The notes beneath the pieces are model-generated. The model saw only the letters and a list, made by a program, of their open reading frames with translations. It did not search any database and was not told the DNA's origin. The translations under genes were made by a program, and so were the position numbers. A DNA stretch of 64,000 nt, taken from the NCBI RefSeq assembly GCF_030867095.1, contig NC_081831.1, positions 39,381,319-39,445,318 of the forward strand. Reading direction: 5' to 3'. Below, one piece after another: positions 43,849 through 60,573 of this stretch. The stretch's first letter is position 1. Each line of letters begins with the position of its first letter. The stretch is from Alligator mississippiensis. Taxonomy: Eukaryota; Chordata; Crocodylia; Alligatoridae.

Positions 43849-46800
43849 TACACAGACACAGCAAGAGGGAAAGGCAACCAAGGAACTAGCTGATCATCTT
43901 GGCCACTGCATGCTGAATAAAGCCCCCATGAGAGAAATTTTAGGATCTGAGTCCAAACCTTACCAGATCATAAATTTCAATTTCACTTCAGCTTTACCAA
44001 TGCATTTGTTTGTTTTAATTTAAGATGCTATGTGCTACAACCCACGCCGCCTTCCAAAGCTAAGGGTGCTGGGTAGGGATGGGAGATTCTCGCAGGACTT
44101 AGTTCTTCAGAGCCATGTTACTGACTCAAGGCTCAAAGCACTGTCTTCAGATGAGAAACTTGTGCATGATAATGGTAATGATAATACTCCTTTCTTAGAG
44201 ACAAAGGGTTTTTTTAACTCCCAAATCTGAAGTGGTTTCCAACTCTTGGGTCAAGCATTTCTCGGGTACATAATTCCTTTGCTTCCTGCATTGCTCTGCG
44301 CTGGTAAAATGTTGCCCAGTTTTACCCAGAAAGTGGCTACATTTTCGTAAAGCTTAAATACATAAATGCATAAATAAATAAATGAGGGTTTTTTTTGTAC
44401 AGTTTGCAAAATTTTGGGGATCCTTTGAGGTGCAAACAACTCTAGAAATACAAGCTAATCGTTATTAATAAGCAAGACACATTTGGTTTGACCAATCAGA
44501 CCTCTCAGCAACACACAGGAGGTCCCAAACATAAAATGGGACTGCACCATGGTTACTTTTGACAGGATGAAAACTACTTTATATATTTTTAAATGGGCAG
44601 GGAAGGAAAACAGCTGAAAGGTCCATGGAGAGTTCATTGTCTGTGGTGTAATCTGTAAATCCAGTCATTCAGGAAGCATTTTTCCCGGTTTTCAGTTTGG
44701 GAATCAGCCATCTTGTCCCTGATGCTCATGGTTCGGTGCTGCTCAAAACTGCTTCCTCTGTTATCAAAGGAACCTCCTTGTCAGGACAGGTGGAAAGGGT
44801 CTGGTGGGACCCTGATTCCTCACGTGCAGCCAATGGTGAAGTCAGCACGGTGCACATCTAGGCTCAGGAAAGCCAGGGTTTTATGTCTCCACTTCAATGC
44901 TTTATAATCCAGTGGCAGCAGGTCAGGGAGGGTTTCAAACAGGGAAATTTTTGCCACTGATCCAGTATAAATGTTTTCTTTAGCGTATGCTGGGAGGGGG
45001 GTTGGGCAGAGGAGTGCAGCTGCTGAGGGCCAGGAGTACTCACACAAGAGGAATGCCAGAAGAATGCAAGCAGAACAGCTCAACATGTTTTCCCTGTCAA
45101 AGTCTAGTCCCTGGGCAAAAATGAGCAGCCAGCCCCCTCAACTCCATGGCTTCCTGTCCCACTCTTTTCCCAGCCTCCATGGGGAAGAGGGCCAGGGATT
45201 CATAGGAAAGCAAGGCCTGTTCCACATAGACCATGCTAGATAAGGACAAGGAGGCATGGCACTCTCTATCATAGCACTGCCAATACAGGGATTGCTACTG
45301 CTGTGGACTGCTGGTCAAGACTTCCTGTCACATTCACAACCCCTCTCCCCCTCTCCACTTCTGCTGATCACTGTCAGAAAAGAGAAAGGACTGAAAAACA
45401 TCAGTAAAAACTTCCAATTCATAGTTAGTCCCTAACACTGCCTGGAGGTATCCTGCATTGCAGTGAAATCACTAAACTACGAGCTACCTCTTGCTATTCC
45501 ACACAGAGACCCATCTGTGCACCTCAGTGTCTAGGCTATTGCAGGCAGGTTGTGGAAAGCAAATCCCATCTGCCTCAGAAGCTGAAAGTGAGATATGGGA
45601 AAGAACCAGAAATTTCCGTTGCTGCTGCCAGCCTTGTTAAGGAAACGTGTGCTCAGTAGAGCTGCAGAGTATGCTGTATACCACCCTGCTGAGAGCTCTG
45701 TGGCCTCTACTTCGTGTTGGTTGTGTTACCACACCCGCAAACACTTCAACAGCTAGAGAAGAGCTTTCATTTAGTGCCTGACACATCCAGCCTAGTGCAA
45801 AAGGAAAAATGTTTCCCACTGACCCCCGGCAGGGAAGAATCAAGTCACAAAGGCCCCCTCACCTTTACCTGCTCAGTGCTTTGCATTTCCCAAGAGGCAG
45901 CACATCATGAACCATGTGCACAGTGACATGAGGTGCAGAATCCTATTTCACTTACATGCCCAAAGAGCAATTTCATAGCTGCCATTTTTGGCACTTATAC
46001 AGCTTGCTGGGAACTCATTGTGATACAGGTTCAAATCCCCTTTAGTTGAGGGGGGCCAAGGCCCTGGGTCTCCTTCTTCTCAGGCAACTGCCAGTGGGTT
46101 AAGACACAAACCCCTCCTCTAGGTTTTTTCCAGAATTTTGAGACTTATGACCAGCTATGTGCGTGAAGCTGCATGCCTGCCCAGCCAGAGCATGGACAAC
46201 TGTGCATGCTTAGTCACTGTGTGGACACTTTGCATGTCCACACTGCACACAGTTGTAGGACCACAAGGTGTGCAAAAGCACCAACAATGACAGGTATGCT
46301 GGGTAACTGCCATTTGGGCATACGAAGTGAAATAGGATTCTGCCTGGGAACTGAGTCACAGCTCTAAAACCCTTCATCAAAAAGATTCACTCTCAAGCCT
46401 GACAGCAACCCGCTGTTGCAGTCCTTGGAGCAGCCATTAGAGGGAGATATGATCATAGGCAACTAGGCAAGTGAATGATACCGGCACTGGCTGGGATGGG
46501 GCTTGAGGCCTCACAGGTGGTCCACGGTCCCCAGCCTGTTACTACTGCACACGGATTAAGCGCCCTGGAGCCCAGACATTAGCTCTCAACATGCCAGGCC
46601 ACCACTGTGTCTTTAAGTATGACGCACTGCTGCCACATCCCAGCCTCCCAAAGGTGGACAACAAGGCTGGGCTCAGGTCAGGACTCCCGAGGCCTTTTGC
46701 CATCTCTCTTTTCTTTCCAGAGCATCAGAGAGGGTGCTCCGGGCTTCGCTGCAAGCAGGGAACCGGGCTGAACTCGTCATCACCTCATAGGAACTGATAA

Positions 46801-46969
46801 GACACTCTGAAGGGGAAGGGAAAGAGTGCTCCCGGGAGCAGAGGGCCTGGCTCTGCCTAGGCACAGAAAGAAGCAGCAGCCTCCAGCGCTGCGGGAGTCA
46901 CCCCCGGGGCGGATGCAGGGGGGTGCACTGGGGCACTTGCCTCCAGCCTTTGGTTTCTGCTCCAGCCAC
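43849..46969. other. No recognised gene; upstream flank of the NHSL2-like locus
   Basis: Three kilobases of mostly unique-looking sequence without supported exons or repeats. Regulatory sites for the downstream promoter could lie here, but none can be called from sequence alone. Confidence 0.4.
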
Positions 46970-47621
46970 TGTTGACAGCGCAGCAGCATTTGCAGCCAGG
47001 AGGCGCCGAGGGGGTCACTTGGTTTCACGGCTCCTCATCCTGTACCGGGGCCTCCGCAGCTGCTCACCCCGGGTGGGAGCCACCCCCGCCTTGCCCCGGC
47101 CCCGCGGCTGCTCCCGAGCAGCAGCGCCGCGCTCCCAGCCCGCTCCTGGCTCGGCCCGCCGCGCCCCCGGGGCTCGCTCCCGTCTGAGCCGAGAGCCGGC
47201 CGGGCTTGGCGCCCCCGCACAGCGCCCAGGCTCCGCCGCCGGGGGGCCCACGGCGGCCCCGTGCCGCCTGCTCCAGACCCAGCCGCAGCCGCCGGGCAAG
47301 GAGCAGAGCGGGGCCGCGAGCCGCGCCTAGAAGCCGGGAGCTGCCGCCGAGCCGCGCCGCGCCGCGCCCACCGTCCCCGCCCCAGGTCCCGGCCGCGCGG
47401 CGGAGCCCAGCCGCAACAGGGGCGACTGCCGCCGCGAGGAAGCGAGGCCGCGCCCTGCCCCGGCCCGGCCCGCACAATCTCGACGGCTGCGCCCCACCTC
47501 CCCTGCACCCCGGGCCCTCCGCCTCGTGGCCGGGCGCCCGGGCCGGAGCACGCGTGGGGCGGGGCGGGGCGGCCCGGGCCGGCCCGGCCCAGCCGCTGAA
47601 GCCACCCCCCACGGTCCCTAG

Positions 47622-51112
<3,491 letters not shown>

Positions 51113-51459
51113 CAATTGTTCTCCACTGGGGGTCTGTGGCCCCCTGGGAGGCCACGAGCAGGTTTCAGGGGGTCCACCCAGCCTGGTATGGGGAGAGCTG
51201 CCTTCCCCCACCAGGGCTGAGGCAAGTTCTGAGGAGGGGGTGGGCCTCCATCTTGCAGACAGGTGGGCAAAGCTCCACACTGCTGCTGCTCAGGTGAGTG
51301 GGGCCCTGGGGCTTCCTACTGCTGAGCCTCACCTGCTGCACCCAGAACTGTGTGGGTGAGGCTGGGGAGCTGGGCACTTGTTGTGGCACAGGTGGGCCAT
51401 GGAGTTTTTATAGCATGCTAGGGGAGGGGCCTCAGGAAGAAAAAGGTTGAGAACACCTG
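51113..51459 (-). mobile_element. Small hAT element
   Basis: Termini CAATTGTTCTCCACTGGGG and AAAAGGTTGAGAACACCTG are inverse partners of the common CAG.GTTCTCAACC type. Flanks AAATAAGG (51105-51112) and AACTAAAG (51460-51467) agree at six of eight bases. GC-rich core, no coding. Confidence 0.75.
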
Positions 51460-51467
51460 AACTAAAG

Positions 51468-54400
51468 CACTGTATAAGAAGTGTTACTGCCCTCCATTTG
51501 CTTGGATTACAAACATGCCCAGGTGTCAGGGTTCTGACTGCAGTGTAAAATCTTCCAACTTTAAAATGTACCTCTTGGTTTTTATGTTCCCTACTGGGAA
51601 ATTGATGGGAAAGAAAAGAGTCTTCTCAAAACAGTAAAAAGAAGATGCATCACTTACAAGGAGCACGGGAGAATTTTCCTGGGCTGGTTATAACTTGAGT
51701 AGCCACGTGGATTTCAATAGACTTTTTCAAGCAGCGTAGTGTGAATACTTCTTATCCAATTATTGTGAAGCGTTTTGCAGCATCCATTACTGAGCAGCCC
51801 TTTGAGTGTACCCACTTCGAAGGCATGGAAGTCAGGGTACTGGTAACTTAATAGGTTTGCCCAATGTCACATCAGTTAGTTAAATGTGAATGACACCCAG
51901 GAGTCCTGGCTCCCAATCCTGTCCTTCAGAGCACTGGACATGTCTCAATAGGCACAGCACAAGAAGTCAGGATTCATGACACTACATCCCAGCTCCAACC
52001 AGACAATAGAGGCTATTTGTTGGCTGGAGGAAGTTGTAAGGCAGAGACTACTGTTCACTGTACCATGCTGAAAAGCTGCTTTTTGACTGCTAAAAGATCA
52101 GTGGTACAGCCAGAACCTAGCCTTATCGGAGAAGCCCATGTCCTTAAACACTGAATATTTGCATTGGCAGTTCCTGATTGGCTAAAGTTTTGGTTTTGTG
52201 CTGCCTGAAACATAGTCCTTTGACACTGTCTGTGTAATATGAATCCTGCTGCAGAGCTTGCCACCCCTCTCCTTCCTCAGCCCCAGTTCCCAGGGACACC
52301 AGAAATAAAAACCCCACCTCTTTGATGCAGGCAGCAAAACAAACAGTAGGGGGTGGCTACTGACTGCCCCAGACAGCTGATTTCAGCCTAAAGGCACCCC
52401 TCAAAGAGATATGGGGAGAGGTTCTTGGAAGCTGAGCCTAGTTTGCTCTGGCAGGGTTCAGCTGTTTACTGTTTTTGCTGAAAAATATGTGATGCAGCTG
52501 CCCCCTGGCCTCCCAGCCTGGGCCTGGAACCAGCCAGTTGGACAAGGAGAGCAAAAATAAGGGGCCAGCTCCAGTGCCCAGGAAGGACCGGGACATCTTC
52601 CTGCAGCTGTACTAGACAGCCTCTCTGTGGTGTTCAGGTCCTGGCTTCCCAAGGGCATGGATAGCTGGGGGGCAGAGGGGATGAGCACAGATGTGGGCTC
52701 CTCTGGCTGCAATTGCTCTTTCATGTGCCTGCTTGGAAATGGGTTGCCATGGGTGTTCTCCCCCAAGCCTCGCCCCCCAAATATGGTGACTAGTTTTTCT
52801 TTGAAAAAAATATTAGGGTTATTGTAGCAAATAGACTGAATGATGTGGAATAATAACAGAGTCCAATGTGCACAGCAAATACTGCATGAACTTCCACACA
52901 CCACACCATGCCAGTCCACATCTTTCCCTGCTCTTTCAATACTGGATCCCTCCTGCTCCAGCTCTGCTAGTCTCCCTCCAACCTGACTTTCAGCTTGTCC
53001 ATCTTATTTCATATTGTCCCTTCCATTTCCAGCTCTGCTGATGCCCCTCAGATCCAACCCACAGCTTGCTCAGGCCATCCCCTGCTACCTAGTTTATTAG
53101 GTATGTGTCAGTCCTGACCTTATACTCTGCTGGAGTGACACCAGGACTCCTGGCTCACACAGTCAGTGGCAGATTTGCAGTGTTGATTAAATCCAGGCAG
53201 ATTTTTTTTTCATTTTTTATTTCCTAGTTGCTACTAACCTTGAAAAATGCAAAACCCACTTACCTAATATCCTTGACACTGGGATATTGGCACTTGGGTG
53301 AGACTGGTAGGCCTGCAGTGCCATATGGGCAAGTGCTGGAGGGAAAAGCTCTGACTGGGGAAGGCTGTTGGCTCCTGCCCCACCGTGGAGAACTTACTGC
53401 CTGTGTGTGCAGTCACATTTTAAGCCTAGAAAGTCATTAGTGAGGCTGCTCCAGGTTTACCCTCTGCTCTTGCTTTCAAGCCCGTGGTCTCTGAGATACC
53501 TAAGAACATCTTTTGGGGATGAGCCCAGAGCAGTTTTATTGGTGAAGTTCTGGGTCTGCAGCTCTGCTTGGCAGGATGTGCTTGAGCCTGAGCTCACCTG
53601 GCTGTGGCAGCACTGTGGGGGGGTAAAGCCAGTGGTCCTGAGGTGGGAAGCTGAGCTCATGCACCCACACCCTGTAGCCAGGCAGCTTCCCTGTCAGTAC
53701 AGGTTACCGCCTCCTAGAAAGGGAGGGCACCACAGGGTGTTGCCACATGGAGGCCATTTCCTTCAGCCCAGCCCCCACAGCAGTGGGAATGCTGCATGTG
53801 AGGTAGACCCTGTAATAACTGTCCTGTGAGGTGGCTCCTATGGAAAGGAATGTATTTTCCTGGGGGATCATGGTGCTGCCTGCAACAATGAACTGCTCTT
53901 CTAGTTGCTTGTAAAGTTCTCCATAATATGGACCACTCAGGCCTTTCTGTGGACTGTTAGGAGCTATCTGCACCATGGCTAATCAGTATTCCCTACCCTA
54001 ATCAATTCCCAGGAGCATCTTTTACTGCCCAAACTGGTTGGCTGCACTCAGTGAAGCTGATGCTCTGTTGCCCTGTAATGACTGGCTGCTCATTTCTGGA
54101 GGGCCCTATCAGGACAGCGGGGAAGGGGAACAATGGCTGATGGGGAGGGCTGGTCATGGGCACTGAGCAGCACTGGGGGACATATTGCTCAGTCTGGAAT
54201 GTGAAGTACCTGCCTCTGGTAGGTGCGGAGAGAAGGGCAGAGCAGCCATTGAGTGACTGCAAAGGAGTAATGAAGCCAGCAGAGCCCTCCCTCCCTGCCT
54301 GGCACCGGCATTGACACTGATTCTCCCAGCCCGTGCCAGCCCACCTCCCCTCTGATCCTGACAGACTGAGGGAGCCTCCTTCCTGCTTGAACCTGGTCTT

Positions 54401-56960
54401 GACTCTGTCATCCCCTACCTCTGAAATGCAAGGTGAATTAAACCTAGGTTGGAGTGACAAACTCTTCTCTCCAGTGACAGGAAAACCTTGGCTAGGTAGG
54501 ATGCAGATCCTGACCGGGAACATGGTTCAGTGCTTCTCCTGCACAGCTCTGTTGTCAGACAGCCTCGAGAAATGTGAATGGGTGCGACCAAGCAGCCAGG
54601 AGAGCAGCAACAACAGCAATAAGCTCCCCTTCAGCACCAGGCAAAAAGTAGCAAGGCTTGACTTGGGGCCAGCCACTCAGAAACATCTTGGTAAGCAGGA
54701 GGCCAAAGAAAGGCCCTGCAGGTGGAGGACCAAGGCTTCTTTGTGCAGGGGGCAGAGGAATGTTTGGCTGCTGCAGGGAGGAAGCCAGTCATGAATATGA
54801 GAAACAAAGTGTTTTTCTATTCTGGTTTTTGCAGGAAAGCGTGGCTTGTCTAAAGGCTTGATAGACAGACAGATGGCAATATAGCTGAAAGTGGACAAGT
54901 TGCACCCACAGCACTGCTCACACACTCTAGTCCTGACTCACAGCTGCCCCAGGATTTTAGTTCCTGGCCTCCACTTTGCTCTGCTGGGGTCCCTCAACAG
55001 CTCCCTCTCCCTTGCTGTCCTCACACACAGCTCAACCCCTGTGATCCAAATTATAGGCTTCATGCTACAGCTCTGCAAAGGTCCTTCATTCCCAACCGAC
55101 AGCTTCCTTGTCATTACAGCCAGACTCCTTGGCCCACAGCACTGCTGATGTCACCAATGCACAGGAGAGACTAACACTGATCCCATGTAGCCATTTTGTG
55201 ACAGACAAACAAGGGCTGGGGAGTAGAATGAGATGCTCTCTCACTGAAGTGTCCGGGTGACTTTGGAGTCATTGCACAGGTCACTTTGCCCTGCAGTTCT
55301 CCATCTGTGTGCCTCCCTTTTCCCCATCTTTTGACTGTTTATGTTGCGAGCCATAGGTGCTGACTTTGGCTTCTGCTGGAGGGTGCTTGCAGACATAAAA
55401 AAACCCAAAATGGCACTTTACTTTAAACCTGGCACTTTCCCACGCCGAGCCCCACGCATGCCCAGAAGAGGCAGCGCGTTATTTCAGCCCTGCTCTGCAG
55501 CATCTGTAAAGATTGAGCGCTTTATGGGGGTTCTTTTTTGGCACTTTTATCTCTTTTAGCTGACTGACTCAGCTTTAGCTAAAAGCACCAAAAAGCCGTG
55601 CTGAACCGCCAGATCTATACAGACCCAGCGGAGCTGGGTTAAAGTAACATTGTACTTCTTCCAGTAAAGCACAGTTTTGTGTGGGGAGGGGGGCAGGGAG
55701 GGGGGTCGTTTGGGGGGGTTTTATAATGTGTGCAAACAGCCAAAATGGCAATGGCTTGTGAGTGCTGAGCACATGTTAATTTTTGGTGGGTGCTTGAGCA
55801 TTAGAGCACCCATGGAGGTAGCACCTATGTTGCGGGCTCTTTGGGAGAAGGACTCTCAGTACATGTCTATGTAGTACCCAGCTCAGCTGGGCCCCAACCT
55901 CATTATGCATATGGGGACAGGGTCAGGTGCCTCCTGAGTCAAAGGGGACACAATCTGTGGGTGGGGCTGGGCAGGCCAAAAGACCTGTATCCACTCCTAT
56001 ACTTCTGTGCCACAGCTTAGTGCCCACCTCTCCCCGCAACACACTGCTGGCCTGTGCAGCAAAAAAACTGCCCTATCCTGAGCAGTGCCAAGTCAGGGGT
56101 CAATCTCAGGGGGAGGCATATGCCTCCCCCCCACTCCCCCCATGCCATCCCTACCAGCCACTTGTGCATGGGGATCATAAGAGAAAGAGTCATAGTTTTA
56201 TGGATCAGGGAAATGTATGATATAGAGAAACAGAAAATGGTCTTGGCCATGGCTACGGTTATGATTTCCACAATTCTAGTCATGTGAGTTCTTGCTAGGC
56301 CTTAAAAGATACAGTGATTAAAGACAATCATGGTGATTAACTCCAACTTTTATTATCGAAGAAAGGAAGGGAAGGCAGACCAAAAAGAACAAACCACAAG
56401 CAGCAAGCAATGGCTACTTTCTAGACAGCCTCTTTTGGAGCTCTTAGCTCTCAGCAGACATAATACATTTTGGAGAGTGGGTTTGCTCTGGCACAGGTAT
56501 ATTTTTCTAGGGAAGAAAAGTGCAAAGTACATTGTTGTGCACATCAGCAGTATGTCCCATCTTTGTGTTCCTAAAGCAGTAGATAGATGGGCAAAGGGGT
56601 CTTGTTTAAGGGTTGGTGAACCTGGTTTTGTCTAAACTGTTTACAACTCACAAAGAAAGCTGTAGTAGCTAAGTATTATGAAATCAACAAAAATGTTTAA
56701 CCGTTACTTTAAAGCCATTCATGGATCTGTTTTGAAACAGGCAAATGAGCAAATACTTACAGCCTGTCATTTGTAGGACATATTCAGTTTATAGTTCAAG
56801 ACTTCCTATCAACAGCTCTGCACAATAAAAGAAAATGGCAAACACAGTTAAAGCAAAATAGAGGTCACAGCGGGTGTTTATACACATGCTCTGGGGGGTG
56901 TGGGGGGAGGGGCACTTTAATCAGCGCAGCTGCGAGAGCCGTACTAATTAAAAGCACCAG
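51468..56960. other. NHSL2-like intron 1, no recognised gene
   Basis: Mostly unique-looking. A weak inverted repeat (GGCACTTTTA / TAAAAGCACC type) near 55535-55595 may mark an old MITE spanning about 55380-55680. Nothing else could be supported. Confidence 0.4.
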
Positions 56961-57089
56961 GAATGTCACGTGTATCAACGTCCCCAGGCTGAAAAATGGT
57001 GACAGGGCGCTTTAAGCTCATTGAAGAAGCTTTAGTTTAAAGTGCCCCGCCACCATTTTTCAGTGCAGGGATGCTGATACATGTGACAC
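56961..57089. repeat. Foldback repeat with about 60-bp arms
   Basis: The arms 56961-57018 and 57029-57089 are inverted copies: AATGTCACGTGTATCA against TGATACATGTGACA, and CTGAAAAATGGTG against CACCATTTTTCAG, with a 10-base loop. Probably an old foldback MITE. It lies within a slightly larger repeat-like block (about 56900-57200). Confidence 0.75.
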
Positions 57090-57200
57090 TAGAGGCTGCT
57101 GGATCATGTTAATTTCCACGCTCCAGCAGACTCAATTAATCAAGTCTGCTCCAATGCGCTGGAATTCCAGCACGTTGCAAAAGGCTCTCTGCACATGCAT

Positions 57201-58619
57201 AGGAGCCCAATGGTGTGTGTCAGAGCCTGGGCAAATGTACCGGAGAGTAATGGACATGGCTTCATGACTTAGGTGTCATCCTCTTTGACACTTTAAACAG
57301 GCAGAAAGCAGAGACCTCCCAGAAATGTCCTTAATCACTTTGAATTTCATTTCAATTGAATTTCATTTCAATCACTTTCATTAAATAGTCAGTTGAAACC
57401 ATAAGCATCATGGGGATAACAATGAGGACATAATTCTATTACTCTTTGCATACCAAAATGTCATCTTTCCAAGTTGTGTAAGAGTCTTTTGAAGCCTGGC
57501 AGCCATGAGAGAGTTGAAGGCCAAGTAAGCCTGTGAGAGATTGGCGGCTCTATGGGATTGGGTACTGCCCTGGAAAGGAGCAAGTCTTGTGTTCTAGCCT
57601 GGCTTCTTGCTCACAGTGCTGTGGAAACTTCACTGCTGCTCTTCATCCATTTTATCTAATAACTTGAGAAAGCACGGTGCAGTGGCATATTTTCAAAAGG
57701 AGTGCTGGCAAACAGGCTAGAAAGTACCTAGCCTGTGGTGTGGTAGTTAGAGCAGTGTGCTAGGAAAAATCTAAAGCAATGCAGGTTTAAACCCCTGTTG
57801 GGTGAGTGAGGCCTAGATCCGGTCTACTACTTCCTGGCCAAGTGCCCTAAGCAAGTGCAATTGTGGGATCCTTCATCACATCCCATCATGTCATATTGCC
57901 TGGTGCAGGGGGAACCCAATCCTGTGCTCCCCCTGCACTGGCAAGTAGTAGGCTTGTCTCTCTATGGTCCCCCAGCTGGGAGCCCCAGTCAACTAATTGG
58001 AGCTCCCAGCTACAGGAGGAGTGCATCATGTGTTCTCCCAACAGAGAACCCAGTCAGCTGTGGGGCTTCACCCTTGGGGAGTGCATGGTGCACTCCTTCA
58101 GTTGGGAGCTCTGATCTGCTGAGGGGTGGTCCCAGTCTCTGGAGCACATGGGAGTCTTGAAAGGCTCCTCTGTGTTCCAGCAGTTGGGTACTGGCCACAT
58201 ATTCTATTAAACGAGTGATCGGAACCAGCCACAAAGTTATTATACATATTTTGTGCAATAACTTTGTGGTTTATTCCTGATTTTCACACCATTTACTGAT
58301 TGAACACGTGGGGTGTAACTGATTAAATCAGTTAATCACTTCCTAAGTGTAACATCTGTCAGGGGCCTCAGCTATTAGGACTAGAACATGGGAGGACTCC
58401 TCTGCCATTCATTTTCTGTGACTTGCTCTCAGATCTGTTTGTATGTGGCCACATAGCTGCCTGGTCAGTGTGTAGCTTACTGAACTTGCACAATATAAAC
58501 ATGTATGTTTACATGGCCACGCTACACAAGTAACAGAATTGACTGCATGAGCACCAGAAGGGTAAGTGTCATTTAGGCATATGACGGGCAACAGAAGTCT
58601 GCCATAACTGTATGGGATG
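57201..58619. other. NHSL2-like intron 1, no recognised feature
   Basis: A tandem ATTTCATTTCAAT repeat (about two copies) lies near 57345-57375. No gene or repeat boundary was recognised. Confidence 0.4.
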
Positions 58620-59490
58620 GAATTGAGTGCATGCTTCATAAACTTGTGGATTACACCAAGTTGGGTGACTTTGCAGACACTTTGGAGAGTAGAGCTAGGT
58701 TCCAGAATTACCTGGATATACTGGAGAAATGGTCCAAAATAAAGCAGATTAAATTCAACATGGATAAGTACAAAGCCTTGTACTTGCAATTATTCCATCC
58801 CATGCACAAATACAGACTGGGGAATTATTGGCAAGGCTGCAGTAATGCAGAGAAGGACCTGGAGGTTACAATGAACCATAAGCTGAATATGAGCTAATAA
58901 TGTGCTCTTGTTGCCAAAACAAGCCAAGAAGCATCCTGGGTTGTATTAACAGGCATATCTCTTTCAAATCAAGGAAAATGATTCTTCTACTCTATTCAGC
59001 ATTCGTGAAGCCTCACCTGGAGTAGTGTCCAGTTTTGGGCCCCGCCCTTCAAGAAAGATGTGGACAGATTGGAAAGAGTCCAGCAGAGAGTGACTAAAAT
59101 AAAGACCTGACATGATTTGCAAGAAAAGGCTGAAAGAGCTAGGATTATTTAGTCTGGGCTAAAGAAGACTGAGGAGGGATGTGGAAACAGTTTTCAAATA
59201 CCTGAAGGGCAATTACAGAGAGGATGGAGATGGGCTTTTTCTCTGGCTGTAGGGGACAGGACTAGAAGCAATGGCCTCAAACTTCAGCAGAAGAAATTTA
59301 AACTGAAGATTAGGAAGAACTTCCTGGCTATGAGGACAGTCAAGCTTTGGGATAGGCCACCTAGAGAAACTGTGGAATCTCTAGCCCTGGAAGTTTTCAA
59401 AAGCAGGTTAGACAGACACTTGCCTCACATGGTATAGTCAGGGGTGATCCTGCCCTGAGCAGGAGGCTGGACTAGATGAATTTCTGAAAT
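58620..59490 (+). mobile_element. CR1 LINE, 3' portion of ORF2 and UTR
   Basis: The + strand encodes KLVDYTKLGDFADTLESRARFQNYLDILEKWS and KFNMDKYKALYL (RT thumb region), then CR1 C-terminal blocks. The final UTR reads ATCCTGCCCTGAGCAGGAGGCTGGACTAGATGA-type sequence near 59445-59480. 5'-truncated, with several stops and frameshifts. Confidence 0.85.
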
Positions 59491-60521
59491 CAGTAACAGT
59501 GATTGATGTCAAGATTGTAATCATCTCTAGTTACAATCACTGTAGTTTATTAATAGCTATTTTTTCCTGAATATTGAGATCTAATCACTACAAATAATAA
59601 TACTTATCCCTCCACTTGGGCCTCAGCTGGCAGTATCATGTGGTATATTAGCAGTCTGAGATGAGAAACACTTGCCAAGTCCCCTCCAGGCTCTCTCTTT
59701 ACTAGTGCATAGTTCTAACTGTGAAAGACTGATGTGATGCCCTCTGCTAGGTTGGCAGGTAGAAAGATGCACAGGAACTAGGATAGATTTTTTTTTTCAT
59801 TCTGTGCTAGGAATTGCATCTTTTACTAGATATTTTATATTAAATCCTTTATCAGAATTATCCATTTATAGAAGAGGAAGCAGATTAGGGAAATAGGACA
59901 TGTTTTGAGGGTTTTGGATGAAACTGTTGATGTGAAGCATCAGAAAATTCTGCAGAAACTGAAATATTTTGGAAACTGTTTTACACACTGACATTTATTT
60001 TTGTCAAGATCTCCATTTTCAGTTGGAAAGTGCTTCCCATTTCTTTGTGGGAGGATTGTTTGCCATTCCCTCAAACTACCAAGCCCTGCCATGTCAGGGT
60101 TATTTTCCCTGCATTTCTAGTATGGAAGCACCAAAGCTTCCCCACCCCAGCGCTATAATCACAAAGATTCATGGACTGGAGGGTGGGGCTGCTGCCTGGC
60201 TGGAGCTGCTCTGTATCCAGCCCAGTCCCATGATGAGATGAGTCACTGGAGGACTGTGTGAGTTCATAGTGTTGGGAGGAGAGGAGGAAACCTTGAGCGG
60301 AGCCCCTGTTGGCACCAAGCAGTGCAGCTGCGCTGCCAAGCTACAGACAGAGGCCTGTGGAAACAGATGGTACTGGGCCTGACCCTAAAAGGCTTTCTCT
60401 GTTAATAACTATCAATGAGTGTTCTTATGCAGCCCACCATGAGGGGACAGATCAGTGTCTGGCCCTGGGAAATCTCTCCCGTGTGGGATCTCGCTCCTTC
60501 CATTGACAGCAGCACAAAGCA
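59491..60521. other. NHSL2-like intron 1, no recognised feature
   Basis: No supported gene, RNA or repeat end. Confidence 0.4.
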
Positions 60522-60573
60522 GTTCCCAAGTTGTATCCCTGCAGTGACCACTGCAGGGATACAGCTTGGGAAC
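60522..60573. other. Near-perfect 25-bp hairpin
   Basis: GTTCCCAAGTTGTATCCC begins one arm (60522-60546) and the other arm (60549-60573) is its inverted copy with a single G/T pairing, separated by two bases. The sequence is not GC-extreme or simple. It could be a recent small inversion-duplication or a structured RNA; see findings. Confidence 0.7.
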
